The notes: generated from the sequence alone by a model not told the origin. A DNA stretch of 34,018 nt from Chara braunii (GCA_003427395.1 BFEA01000006.1:4074557-4108574), one strand, 5' to 3'. Shown: positions 20,779 through 30,598, counted from the first letter of the stretch. Made by a program: numbers and translations.

Positions 20779-21643
20779 TGTACAGTATCGACGACCCGTG
20801 TGTGCTTGAACCCACGACCAGTGTTTTGAAAGCTTGCCTATTTGTTTGTTGTAGGTAGAGTAGTCGTTGAGTCTTGAACCGTAGGTCTGTAGGTTAGAGG
20901 TCTTAGCAGTGGTAGGAGTCATAGTTGCTACGGTGTTGAAAGGTCAAGTCATAGTTGTAGTACTGAAGGGTCAAGCCACAGTCTTCAAGAAGTTCTGGAA
21001 CCGGCCCTTCGTGAGTCCTAGTAGTCAAGTGGTTAAGTGGAACAGTCTGTAGGCAAGTGGTCAAGTGGGCAGTCTTACCTTGCTTAGTCAGCGGTACCCA
21101 GTCCCAGTCGCACCTTGTCAAGTCAGCAAGTACCATATGGGACTGTGTGCACCCCGGACCCAGTGGAGAGGGGCAGACCAACGACAATCCAAAGTATAAA
21201 TAAAGAGGCAGCAATTAGTCATTCATTCATTCTGCCTGTGAGCCGTGTGGAAGCGCTGTTGAAGTGTCTTGTGTGCGGAGGTCTGCAGGTGCCCCTTGAC
21301 GAGGAGGGCTACGAGGAGGAAGATCGACCATAACCGATAACTAGTTAGAGGAGGAGAGAGACGACGACCATAACCGCCACACCAACAAGAGTAGGTTGTT
21401 AGTGTGTGTATGTGTGTTTATGAGTGTGTTATGTTGGTGTATGCAGGACATCAAGGAAGATCCAGGGTATGTGTACGAACAAGTTGCTGAGAGCAAAGGA
21501 GGATGGGCCATAGCCGATCAAGATAGGTCTGAGCTTCGTTCTTGGCTTCGTTATCTCTGAGCTTTGTGTCGGCGCAAGTCATCAACTTGATTGTCATCTG
21601 TTTGTACTCATGTTGAGTGTGAGGAAAGACAAGTCTGATTGCA
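20779..21643 (+). mobile_element. LTR of a second family, + orientation (865 bp)
   Basis: Begins TGTACAGTATCGACGACC and ends TCTGATTGCA. Start and end both recur in the inverted copy at 30034-32173, as do internal blocks: a TATA-like TATAAATAAA at 21195, GAAGCGCTG with CTTGTG near 21250, and TATCTCTGAGCTTTGTGT near 21550. The left flank is the truncated giant LTR and the right flank is RT of a minus-strand element. The five bases on either side do not match, so this is not a simple solo-LTR insertion. Confidence 0.82.
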
Positions 21644-22290
21644 CATTCATAGACCTTTTAAAAGTCGCAGGTGCATTCGTCAATCCGAAAGGCATAATCA
21701 TGAACTCGTAATGTCACCTGGTTCGGAAAGCCGTCTTGTGTTGATCTTTAGGAGACACCTCGATCTGGCGGTACCCTGACTTCAAATCAATCTTGTTGAA
21801 GTACTAACATCCCTGCAACTGATCAAGTAGTTCGTCAATACGAGGAAGGGGCTCCGCATTCTTAACAATGACGGAGTTCAATCCTCGATAGTCAATACAT
21901 AGCCTGAGTTCTCCTTCCTTCTTGGGCACAAACAAGACAGGTGCACCATAGGAAGATGAACTTGGGCGAATCCATCCTTTCTCGGTTAGTTCTTGCAGTT
22001 GTTTCTTCAATTCTTCTAGTTCCCTAGGAGACATTCCATAAATGGGTCCTTTGGGAATCTTATTTCTGGAACAATCTCGATAATGTGCTTGATAGCACGC
22101 TCATTGATTCCTGTCGGTTCAGTCTGCAAGTCCTTAAACTCTGACATGAGTTTGTCAATAGAAGGTGGGTAAGATGAGGAACATTCGCCTACTCGTTTAA
22201 CGAGCACCATCATTACATCCTGTTCCAATTTCTTCTTCGAGACCATTGATCTAAAGGTTGGATAACTCATACAACAAAAAGAAGGATGAG
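21644..22290 (-). pseudogene. pol: Reverse transcriptase N-terminal half of the minus-strand element
   Basis: Reads (minus strand) [18 protein letters not shown], a frame change, [45 protein letters not shown], then a TAG, YFNKIDLKSGYRQIEV with the first catalytic Asp, a TGA, and [20 protein letters not shown]. This is the canonical fingers/palm order of Ty3/gypsy RT, which copies element RNA to cDNA. The protein is cut two residues after KRS, before the YxDD pair. It has at least two in-frame stops and one frameshift and cannot be functional. Confidence 0.9.
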
Positions 22291-22760
22291 TCAGATCCAG
22301 ACCTATAATACAGATTGATTACTTTAAACTCGGATTTTTTGTCCTTTAGCTTTACAATATTTTCCTTGAACTTGATGTCTGGGTCCGCTTCCTCGTGCCA
22401 ATCCATTCCCAGAACCGTGTCAAAGGGCGAGTTCTTTTCAATTAGGAAGGATACTCCGTACAAAATCTTATTTCCTTCCTCAGTTCAAAAATAACATTTT
22501 ACATGATCAACATATTGAGAGACAATGTGCTCTTGTCAGCTAACATAAACACGATAGGTCTAGGCAAGTCCTTTACCTTAATTCCCAGATGCAATTTATG
22601 AATTGCCTTCTCTGAGATGTAGAACCGCGTCGATCCTGGATCTAACAAGACACCTAATCTCGTACGTGCAATCTCAATGTCTGCGATCATTAGCTCACCC
22701 TTAGACTTTGCTTTCTTAACCTGCGAACTTCTTACTGCAAAGAGTTCAGTTCGATGTTCG
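22291..22760 (-). pseudogene. pol: Retropepsin-like protease with altered active site
   Basis: The minus strand reads GELMIADIEIARTRLGVLLD and then PGSTRFYIS, followed by KVKDLPRPIVFMLAD. After a break it reads YGVSFLIEKNSPFDTVLGMD, the second half of an aspartic protease fold (usual I-L-G-M-D-W-L). The active-site triplet expected as D-S/T-G reads D-P-G (22642-22634), so the catalytic Ser/Thr is Pro. Together with a stop near 22499 and a frame change to the 22251-22463 frame, this is inactive. The enzyme normally processes Gag-Pol. Confidence 0.78.
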
Positions 22761-22934
22761 TCAAGGGAATCATCCAGAGAGACAAAACGTAAGACAGTGT
22801 CAGGGTGTCCCAAACGACGGGCCGAAGAAGAGCCATCCTCTGCCATGTGAGTTGAGAGGTTGAAAAGGGTGATTTGCGCCTTACCTTCAACTGAACCCTT
22901 CAATTCAGTAGGAGCAGATGCTACTCCTACTGGC

Positions 22935-23058
22935 TGCTTCTTTTGGGGTTTCGAATGAGCGGGCACCATGCAATGATATGGCCCGCAGTGCCACACTTGA
23001 GACACTGCCTATTGTTCATTTGGTCCTGCCATTCTTCTCGATTCAGTCCCATCGTTTC
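22935..23058 (-). pseudogene. gag: Gag zinc knuckle (CCHC), intact motif in a broken frame
   Basis: After a stop, the minus strand reads ETMGLNREEWQDQMNNRQ and then CLKCGTAGHIIAWCP, an intact C-x2-C-x4-H-x4-C nucleocapsid knuckle that would bind element RNA. The frame is lost again at a run of C and A near 22945, so the downstream protease is read in another frame. Confidence 0.85.
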
Positions 23059-25118
23059 CTAAGGCCTACCGGCTGCAATACCGGGGTGCTCGGGAAAGGA
23101 GTGTGGTCTCTTCTTCTTGTTCCAGTTTGAACTGGTGCCACCCTTGTTGGCCACCACGACAATTACGTCACCCTTTCCTGACTCACCGCGGCCACTAACT
23201 CCACCCTCGGCCTCGTCAAGGGGTGACTTCTCTATAGTGTCGTCGTCAAAGGCAACAAGCATATGATCTTGTCGTTTTTGCCGCCATAGGACATGTTTCC
23301 CATACCCACCAATCGGACCATTTCTAACCACGGATGCATAGGTTCCTTTTACCTGTGCTGTCATTTGTTCCCGCTGAAGCGCAAGATCGCAAAATTGCCT
23401 GTAGTTATACTTACCGGAATTTGCTTCGGCCACGAGCTGTCCGCGAACCGGTTCGGGCAATGCGCATGAGTAGATATAAAGGACCTGGTTATCCTGCGAA
23501 TCTAGTCCACGCACCTGCAAGAGACGATCCACCTCACGAGACAATGCATGAACAGTAGACCAACGCTTTTGGCTAATGGTTGTGAGCTCGCTAAAAGCCT
23601 TATCGGTTGTTGTCTTGCCAATGAATCTCTCCTTGATCTTTTGGAGAAACTCCTTGACGGTCAAAGTCTTGGCCCACTCACCAATGTCCTCAAACCTTGC
23701 CGTGTTGGCCTCTGAAAGGACCCACTCCTTGGCCACTTCTCCCAAACAAGATGTAGGCACCTTAGGTAATCCGTTAGGAGAACCTGCTGGTCAAAACGCA
23801 CACCAGGTACCACGAGGAGGAGTTCTACGGTGTCCGTAAGCTCTCTAACATCCTTGAACCTGCGGGAACAAAGGTTGTTGATAGCATCGGTGGCCTTTTG
23901 AGCCCCTTGCGGGTCATGCCACCTGTTGTAGACTGACCGTACGAACTGTTCCAATGTTTGAGCCTGAGCCCAGACATCGAAATCCTGANCNTAGCCCTGT
24001 TGNTGCACTAAGCCATTCAACCAGCGGGTTGCTGATCCCTCTAAAAAGGATGCAGCCACTACAACTTCCTGTTCTGGCCTTGTGAGCTTGTGCCTTACAT
24101 AAGTAGGCACAGTCCTCACCCAGGTGTCCAAGTCTTCCTCCTTGTTCCTGTCTCCAGAGAAAGGCTTGGGACTCATCAAAGGTATCTTGGGCATCCACTG
24201 CATAGGCTGCATGGGCCCAGGGGCTTGCTGCAGCGGCTGCATAGCCACTGAAACAGGCTGTTGCATACTAACCTGGGCCTGGCTTGACATTGGGACTGTA
24301 GTTACCACTGTCGTGGATGGTACGACTGAGACACTTGGAACCGGACCACTAGTTGCTGCTAAACCACCTGGAGGGGGTATGCCAAACATAGGAGAGAAAG
24401 TTTGCCCTGTGTGTTGCGGCATCGATGGAGGACCCGCACCTACAGGGGGAACTACAACGAACTGTGGCTGCCTCACCATTGTGCGAGGAGCCCGAAGTTC
24501 AGCCAGAATTTGTTTCTGGCCTGCCACCAAATCAGCCAACAATTCCTATTGGACGTTCTGCGCTTCTGCCACTGAAAGTAAAGCATTGCGCAACACACGA
24601 CCAGCAGGGTCGAATGCTGCCTCATCTAGTGTTTCCAGTTTGCCTAGCTCCTGCATTCTACTCTCTAGTCTAGCCTTCCTAAGTATGGCTTTTCTTGTCC
24701 TCTCTGCTGCATCGTTCAACTGTCGTTGTAGCTCATCTTGAAGTTCTTCTGCTTGTCGGATTTCTAAATCCTCCGTCGTGAGTTGAGTTTGCTGGCTAAC
24801 TCGCACGGCAGCAATCTGACTAGTGGAAACCTGAGAGCCACTCTGACTGACTCCTGAAGAAGTGGAATGTGTAGAGGCTTGCGACATAGCTGAGGTTGCC
24901 ATGGTTGCACCTGTACTAGCTGAGACACTAGTCTTGGCACTATCCTCAGCTGCCCTCACTCTCCTCGCCGTTGTTCTCTCCTTAGCCTCTCTCCTCAATC
25001 TTCTCTCGTCTCCTGGACCTAACTCCAAGAATGTCAAGGGTCGACTACGAGAAGTCCCACGAGTAGTCCTACAGTCGTCCACTAGCAACTCCTCCTCACT
25101 AGTGCTTGCATCACTCAT
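23059..25118 (-). pseudogene. gag: gag of the minus-strand element
   Basis: Starts with an ATG at 25118 (MSDASTSEEELLVDD). It has a Ser/Thr/Gln-rich region and a coiled-coil-like LEIRQAEELQDELQRQLNDA segment, then a TAG (24546-24548) before ELLADLVAGQKQILAEL. A Pro/Gln/Met-rich linker leads to a capsid core: PKPFSGDRNKEEDLDTW, VVAASFLEGSATRWLNGLV, LEQFVRSVYNRWHDPQGAQK. A one-base frameshift near 23770 leads to LPKVPTSCLGEVAKEWVL, VKEFLQKIKERF and QMTAQVKGTYASV. The fold order is typical of Ty3/gypsy Gag. Three undetermined bases lie at 23989, 23991 and 24003. The apparent starts at 23760 and 24542 are not real. Confidence 0.85.
23989..24003. other. Three single undetermined bases
   Basis: N at 23989, 23991 and 24003 inside the capsid core, in what should read GLV-QQG--QDFDVW. 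Probably mixed read mapping among element copies. Confidence 0.97.
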
Positions 25119-26372
25119 GAGCTACAGTGTGTGTGATCTAAACTAGAATCCACACTGAATCCTACCTTAGCTTGACACACAACCGATTATGAAACACAAC
25201 TAATTTCGTTCGGATGGAACAGAAACAGTTAGGTGATGTATTAACAACTAATGTCAGGTCCTACAGGATATATTAATTCTATTTTTAGATTACCCTGGAA
25301 CAGATTATACTAAGGTCTAATCTGTCTATAGCTGTCTGTCAGTTGTTAGCAAAGTCTGTCACAACTAGATAATCAAAATAAAAATAACATCTCCTGTTGG
25401 AGATGTATACTGGATGGCAGATTGATAGTTGATTGCCACTGTGAACAGTTACCGGAATCTCCCCTCCCCCTGTATCCTTCTTGATTGGTCACATTGTGTC
25501 AACGATCCTGAGCATCTGGTTGAGCAGCGTGTCTGAATGTGTGCAATCCGGCCCACCCCTGTGCCCCAAGTCATTGCCAAACATGCCAGCCAGTCCACTC
25601 TTATTTACCCTCGTACGGAACGAGCTTTACACCCGGTTGATCTGGCTGATCAAGAGGAATTTTAGGAGAGCCCCCATCTCCTCACGAATTATTTAACGTC
25701 GCAGTCAGGACGACGATCACAGCCAGATTCAATCCGAGTCCCCAACCAGAAATATTTATAGACGGTCTGGTAAGCGTCTCATAAAAGGCTGGCATGCCCG
25801 GGAAGACCTCTATTGCGCAAGCAGTAGAACCAAGGACTTGCGGCCCAAGCATGCGTGTACTAGTCCCAACGGGTTGGCATGGTGACTGTGACCCGAGTGC
25901 TTCGTCCAGGGCCCTTCAGAGGCTCCGCCCGTCTCCCACCAGCTTGCTGCCCAGGAAGAATGTCGACTCTCAAGGTTGAGCGCTAGCGACACCTCACATC
26001 GAGAGGACTCTCAAGACAGAACTCACTTCCTCACGGTAAGAAGAGATGAAGAGGGTAGATAAGGAAGAGAGCAGCGTACCTCATTAATGCCGCCTCCAAC
26101 CACAGATTTCTCACTGGTAACCTGATGTGCAATTATGATGACCGGTCTTTGCCTCAGCACAACCAACAGCAGAATGTGGTTCCACTTCGGCTTAATATGC
26201 CACATCAGCGAGTTCTCATCATCCAGCATACACCCCGTATGTCACCACATAGCTCCCCGGCGCACCCACTCAACCCTGGGCCGCCTAATGTTCATCGCCA
26301 ATGCCGTATCACTGCCCCACACCTCATGCGGAGCACCAATAGCTATTGCGAAGAACCAATGAAGCGCAATAT
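25119..26372 (-). other. Leader of the minus-strand element between primer site and gag
   Basis: About 1.25 kb with no recognisable coding sequence on either strand. Short frames such as 25810-25992 look like chance. The AT-rich part (25180-25400) lies next to gag. Confidence 0.55.
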
Positions 26373-26390
26373 GAACCAGCTCCGATACCA
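26373..26390 (-). other. Primer-binding site, initiator tRNA-Met type
   Basis: On the minus strand TGGTATCGGAGCTGGTTC, close to the common plant primer site TGGTATCAGAGC. It is preceded by CA and ATT, the usual LTR end and short spacer, setting the LTR boundary at 26394. Confidence 0.78.
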
Positions 26391-26733
26391 AATTGCAGGG
26401 AAAATAAGTAACCGCGAGATGACAATTCCAGTTCACATCATCACATTGAAAGCCAAATAGTCACACTGTGTCCAGAGAGCAGCACTGCACCAATAATACA
26501 CCAATGGAAGTTCGTAGCACTGAAAACCAATGTTCATGGAGAGCAAACTCTCTCCCCTCAACACAAGAGTCCAGTTCCTTCACACTCACACTTGGCGCTC
26601 AGCGCCCAGCCTGCTCCTACACAGCTACTACAGACTACAAAAAGACAATGCAACTGTTGACATCAGCGGCAGTCCGAAGTACTTGAAGATGTCGCCCATG
26701 CAGACCATCGCCAATACAAGGTAAGTGCCCTCA

Positions 26734-26755
26734 CATCATCATCATCATCATCATC
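26734..26755 (+). repeat. (ATC)n microsatellite
   Basis: Seven consecutive CAT/ATC triplets. Confidence 0.93.
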
Positions 26756-26903
26756 CTTCACCTATCCCCTGACTACACCACACCTGTCCTCTCTTTGACC
26801 CGAAGACCACCCCTGCGCTTCACTGTAGTCCAAGCCCACCAGCCTACGAGCATGAGCTCCAGCAGCGCTGCCGCCCAGCATGCGACTGCCTGAATGAGGC
26901 TGC

Positions 26904-26943
26904 CTGGCCAGAGCTCTTTCCTTTATGGAAAAGAGCTGGCCAG
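26904..26943. repeat. Hairpin with ~17-bp stem
   Basis: CTGGCCAGAGCTCTTTCC and GGAAAAGAGCTGGCCAG are near-perfect inverted repeats around a TTTAT loop, with one bulged base. Confidence 0.85.
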
Positions 26944-27041
26944 CTCTCGCAGCCTGGCTGGGCTGGCCTGGGCCCAGAAGCTTCCGGAAGGTCCCACGAG
27001 GCTGCCTGGATGCAGCAGCTACTCGGCTGCTGGGCCTCGTT

Positions 27042-27059
27042 CAGTTGGGCGCCCAACTG
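27042..27059. repeat. Perfect 18-bp palindrome
   Basis: CAGTTGGGCGCCCAACTG reads identically on both strands. Confidence 0.97.
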
Positions 27060-27237
27060 TCTCTGTATGAGGCTGCGAATCACGCCCAGGGCCTGCATTC
27101 TTTGGAAAGGCCCGGTAGGCTGTGGAAATGTCTTCGGTGCTCGGCCTGTGTTTCTTTCAACCAACTGGCGCGTCGCAACTGCCTGGACCCGAAATATGAA
27201 ATTGACAGTCGAGGGCCTCTTGCAAAAAGCCGGGCCC

Positions 27238-27280
27238 GCCTTCACTTAGGGCGGGCACCTCTGCCTTCACTTAGGGCGGG
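27238..27280 (+). repeat. 25-base tandem duplication
   Basis: GCCTTCACTTAGGGCGGG at 27238-27255 and again at 27263-27280. Confidence 0.93.
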
Positions 27281-27335
27281 TAAGGCTGCAGACAGGGCCC
27301 GATAGGCCTACCGAGGACCCTGATCCTCGCATTTC

Positions 27336-27600
27336 TAGTTCTTCTGTAGGGTATCATTTTATTATCAATCGGTTGCCAAGTGCCAAGATCAATAAGTAAT
27401 ATCTGGAATATAGATATGATATATTGTATAATACATATAAGCCGTCATGGTGAAATTGGTATACACGTTGCTCTTAGGAAGCAGTGCTTACGCATCTCGG
27501 TTCGAGTCCGAGTGATGACATTCTGTACTTATTTTATATTGAAAAATAAATAATGATATACAAGAATGGACAGTAATAAATAAAATAAACAAAATTTCCA
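27336..27600 (+). other. Plastid-derived insertion (NUPT) around tRNA-Leu
   Basis: An AT-rich island in a GC-richer setting, centred on a plastid-type tRNA gene. Boundaries are judged from composition only. The flanks (runs such as AATATAGATATGATATATTG and AAAATAAATAATGATATA) look like plastid intergenic DNA. Confidence 0.65.
27441..27520 (+). tRNA. trnL-UAG: tRNA-Leu(UAG), plastid type, probably a pseudogene
   Basis: Cloverleaf: acceptor GCCGTCA with TGATGAC, D-arm around TGGTGAAATTGGTATACACG, anticodon stem TTGCT/AGCAG with loop CTTAGGA (anticodon TAG at 27475-27477), a long type-II variable arm TGCTTACGCA, and T-arm CTCGG/CCGAG. The sequence is very close to chloroplast trnL-UAG as I remember it, and unlike a nuclear tRNA-Leu. 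A C-A mismatch at the second acceptor pair and a T at the D-arm site usually G suggest decay after transfer to the nucleus. No CCA is encoded. Confidence 0.88.
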
Positions 27601-28267
27601 AGATGATGACGTGTCGTCGATATGAGCTCTTGGGAGTCATCGGCCTGTTATCCCTGACGTACCTGTGACGTTCTAACAAGAGTGTGCATGTACCACAGCC
27701 ACGACCAGTGTGATCAAGACACAACAACACAGGTGAGTATGCACAACATCCACAGAATAGCCAAGGCAAGTGAGTAGAGTCGGCCAACACAACAAACAAT
27801 CAATATGTCAACATCCTTTCCTCTTCAGCTCCACCATCTGCAGATAGCCAATGCGACCAGGCACAAGTGACGACGTGTGGCACTACAGTTAAATCGTGAT
27901 GTTGTACCACTCGCCAGCACAGAAGTGCAAGTATCAACTTCTCACCACCAGCAGCGCATAGTCCTGCCACGTGTCACCCTGGCATGCCAATGCAGCACCA
28001 CCGCAGAGTTGCCACGTCAGCGTCAACGTCAGCGACCGATAGGCCTTTAGGAAGGGTCCCACGTCAGCAAGGATCGTCTGCCAGATCATCCACCACTGGT
28101 ATGCCATGTTAGATCATAGGTACCGCTGGAGTGTGGAGCGCCATGCCAGCAGGTAAGTCGAGACACAGGTACGTGCCACGTCAGACAATACCCTATCAAT
28201 CCCTGGATGCCACGTCAGCACCCTCGCGCCATGCCACGTAGGCAGCACACCATGTCAGCAGTCCCGA

Positions 28268-28271
<4 letters not shown>
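27601..28271 (-). other. Intergenic or leader sequence with CCACGTCAGC motifs
   Basis: No gene seen. If the primer site at 28621 is real, this is the leader of another minus-strand element. It holds four of the seven exact CCACGTCAGC motifs noted below, or close variants. Confidence 0.4.

Positions 28272-28352
<81 letters not shown>
28272..28352 (+). repeat. (TC)n microsatellite, ~81 bp
   Basis: Pure TC tract. The SLSLS and RERER frames across it are artefacts. Confidence 0.98.
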
Positions 28353-28356
<4 letters not shown>

Positions 28357-28486
28357 GCGCCACGTAAGCCCACAGCCAACGATGCACTCACCGGTATCTG
28401 ATCACCACGTCAGCAACGAAGCACCACATAAGCAATGTTGCTGTCTTCGCCTTCAGCAAGTCCACGTCATCATCTTCGGGGAAAAG

Positions 28487-28500
28487 TGCGCGCGCGCGCG
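28487..28500. repeat. (GC)n tract
   Basis: GTGCGCGCGCGCGCG, an alternating purine-pyrimidine run of Z-DNA type. Confidence 0.9.
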
Positions 28501-28620
28501 TACTATGTCCAGAATGCGATTATAATCATGCGCTTCAAAAGATGCGATTCAATCACGCGCGCAGCACCTCTCACTTACGTGAGCGCACATGGGCGCACGA
28601 CAACAGATCGCGACGAAGAA

Positions 28621-28637
28621 GGTAAGCTTTGATACCA
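28621..28637 (-). other. Second initiator-Met-type primer-binding site
   Basis: Minus strand TGGTATCAAAGCTTACC, preceded by CA and ATT exactly as at 26373. It marks the 3' end of another minus-strand LTR at 28641. Confidence 0.72.
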
Positions 28638-28640
28638 AAT

Positions 28641-29400
28641 TGTAATGAACCGAGTCTGAAAGATACTCGTCAAGTGTCGAAGTACAAGATAACTCAGCGC
28701 TGAATAATGTCTCCAATAATCATGTATTGTGATCGGTGATACGATGTCTCGTAACCAATAGACTAAGAGAAAGGGGGGAGGATAGTGTCGAAGTACAAGA
28801 TGACTCGGCGCTGAATAAAGTCTCCAATAATCATGTATTGTGATCGGTGATACATATCTCGTAACCAATAGACGAAGAGAAAGGGGGAGGATAGACTATT
28901 CAGAGGGTGGAAAGGTAAGTATCCACCATTGATCACAGGGATAGTAGCCCTCATTTCCCTCTCCTTCTCCGGGCTTCCCCTCGCCTCCACGTCAGCAAAC
29001 GGTGCCCAAGAAACGAGCCAGACAGGGCCCGATCACCTCAGAGTGCCACGTGACACACTCCTGTGAAGACGTCCAGCAGCGCACAGAATCGACATCAGCA
29101 GCTGGTAAGTATCATCTCCTCTCTCTCAATCCGCAGATCCTATCTCCCTCCTTGTCGCGTTCAACTCAGCAATGAAGACAATGTGGCCAATGCCACGTCA
29201 GCAATGTCGAAGACAGAGTGGCATGCCCCACATCAGCAATGCACCCAGCATGGCATGCGCCACGTCAGCAAGCCCGAAGACAGTCTGGTGCCAAAGCAAG
29301 AAAGTGTCAGACATGCGATGCAGCAGTCTCGCGTTGTTGTCGCACAGTGCCAGCGTGCAGCCAGCGTCAATCAGCATCAAGTCAGCATAGCAAGACTGGA
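28641..29400 (-). mobile_element. Probable LTR of another minus-strand element (right limit uncertain)
   Basis: The boundary TGTAATGAAC at 28641 is given by the adjacent primer site. It contains a 111-base tandem duplication and three exact CCACGTCAGC motifs. No coding sequence is recognised, and I could not find its partner LTR in the window. The right limit is a guess. Confidence 0.4.
28675..28894 (+). repeat. 111-base tandem duplication
   Basis: TGTCGAAGTACAAGAT(A/G)ACTC through GAAAGGGGG(G)AGGATAG occurs at 28675-28785 and 28786-28894 with few differences. Confidence 0.95.
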
Positions 29401-30033
29401 TGTTGACTCCTAGAGGCAGGGGCCTTATGTAGCATTCGACGAGGTTGGCCTGCCTCAGGTCTCCCACCCACGGTGGCCCAGATTGACTCACAGCCGACGA
29501 CCTGGATCTCATACAGTTGCAGACTTCCACTTGGTCCGAATGCTGTCTGGGTACCTGCAGACAAACAAGTGTTTGTGTCTGATCGGCGGCCTGGGCTGGG
29601 TCCATGCAAAGACTTGTGGGCCGCTGGGCAGTTGGCTAAAGTCAACTGTCTCTGCTGGGCCCTGAAGCCAATTTCGAGGGTTTTCTTCCCCTCGATTGCC
29701 ACGGCCTTAGGCCGGGGTCGTGGCCTGTGGGTGCCCCTCAGGCAACCACAGTGCATATTGAACGGGTTATTGCAAAGGAAAAGAGAAGGGCAAAAACATT
29801 CACAAATTCAAAAAAGAAAAGTTGGCATGGATGGAAATTTATATTCATCCGCAGGATTGGGCCTGGGGCGCGGCGCGCCAGGCCCATTTGTTATTTATAA
29901 TATAAGATGATGGTGGGGAGGATGGAGAAGAGAGATGAAGGCAAGATGGCGTTGGTTCCAAATTAGACCTACTTCCCTGCTGATTGCCTGCAGTGATGCA
30001 TTCGTTATTGGATGCTCAGAAGTTTCCGTATAT
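29401..30033. other. No gene recognised; GC-rich hairpin at 29859-29885
   Basis: Frames on both strands (29473-29910 and 29382-29756) overlap and match nothing I know. GGGCCTGG (29859) and CCAGGCCC (29878-29885) form an 8-bp stem around a GC-rich 11-base loop with an 8-base GGCGCGCC palindrome. Confidence 0.5.
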
Positions 30034-30068
30034 TGCAATCAGACCCGTCTTCTCCTTACTCGGCATGC

Positions 30069-30076
30069 ATGCAAAC
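30069..30076. repeat. Target-site duplication, left copy
   Basis: ATGCAAAC, identical to 31270-31277 on the other side of the inserted element. It fits the hAT target preference nTnnnnAn. Confidence 0.92.
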
Positions 30077-30087
30077 CATGGCAGCGA

Positions 30088-30160
30088 TCCGGACCTCCGG
30101 ACAGGGATCCGGACCGTCCGGTGTCCGGTGTCCGGTGAACGTGTCCGGATCCCGGTCCGG
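30088..30160. repeat. Left subterminal CCGG-motif cluster
   Basis: TCCGGAC and TCCGGTG units in tight succession; TCCGGACAGGGATCCGGA recurs identically in the right cluster. Confidence 0.88.
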
Positions 30161-30596
30161 ATTCCAGGCCCTTTGGCCAACGGCCAAATTTTTTTTTGTC
30201 TGTCCAGGGCGTTTCGTCTCGCCCAGGGCTGCCAGCCAAAAATACGAGCAGAATTTTTTTGGCCCTGAAGGGGCATCTGGTAGGGCCATAATTTTTTTTT
30301 TTTTGCCTGTGAGAAGTTTTCTTCCTTCTATGTTTCTGCCCGTTTGAATGTCATCCTTGCATCGTGGCAGCTTCGTAGTGGGCACAGTCTTTGAATTCAT
30401 CATCCCGTCTTACGAGTTCGGTCGCCCCCCATCCCACAACAATATTCGAGCTTGCATGCCCGCCACTACCGCCATTGTCAGAGGGAGGAAGAAGCAGGGC
30501 AACGAGGCGGCCATAGCAGGCAAGGAGCAGATGCGGAGCAGGCGCAGGAGGGCTGGCAGTGGGTGCAGCAAAGGCCGCGCGAGGAGCAGTGCAAGC

Positions 30597-30598
<2 letters not shown>

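Larger units (their letters stand above)
21644..27335 (-). mobile_element. Minus-strand Ty3/gypsy element, truncated in RT
   Basis: Reading from right to left: probable 5' LTR (from 26394 rightwards), an initiator-Met-type primer site (26373-26390), a 1.25-kb leader, gag (25118 to about 23059), zinc knuckle, protease, and RT as far as the family block [11 protein letters not shown]. The RT ends at 21644, where the LTR at 20779-21643 starts. The rest of RT, RNase H, integrase and 3' LTR are absent. The right-hand limit of the 5' LTR is uncertain. Confidence 0.75.
26394..27335 (-). mobile_element. Probable 5' LTR of the minus-strand element (right limit uncertain)
   Basis: The left end (minus-strand 3' end, CCCTGCA) is fixed by the primer site. 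The right limit is placed before AT-rich plastid-like sequence and could be earlier. The stretch contains an ATC tract, a long hairpin, an 18-bp palindrome and a 25-base duplication, listed separately. No gene is recognised. Confidence 0.45.
28012..29269. repeat. Dispersed CCACGTCAGC decamer, seven exact copies plus variants
   Basis: Exact copies at 28012, 28059, 28210, 28405, 28987, 29193 and 29260. One- or two-base variants at 28025, 28176, 28234, 28250, 28361, 28423, 28462, 29046 and 29228. The complement contains TGACGTGG, a known plant bZIP-type binding core. Spacing is irregular, so it is not a normal tandem repeat. Confidence 0.8.

Noticed and set aside
20779-20825. tRNA-like B-box (GGGTTCAAG-type) at the LTR start, suggesting a tRNA-derived element
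   Set aside because: No A-box or cloverleaf, and the same segment is simply the LTR end seen in the inverted copy.
20779-21643. Solo LTR with a target duplication
   Set aside because: The flanking five bases (AACGG and CATTC) do not match.
24124-24741. 205-codon + strand ORF opposite gag
   Set aside because: Shadow of the minus-strand gag frame.
29382-29910. Opposing ORFs of 124 and 145 codons
   Set aside because: They overlap on both strands, have biased composition and show no motif; likely chance.
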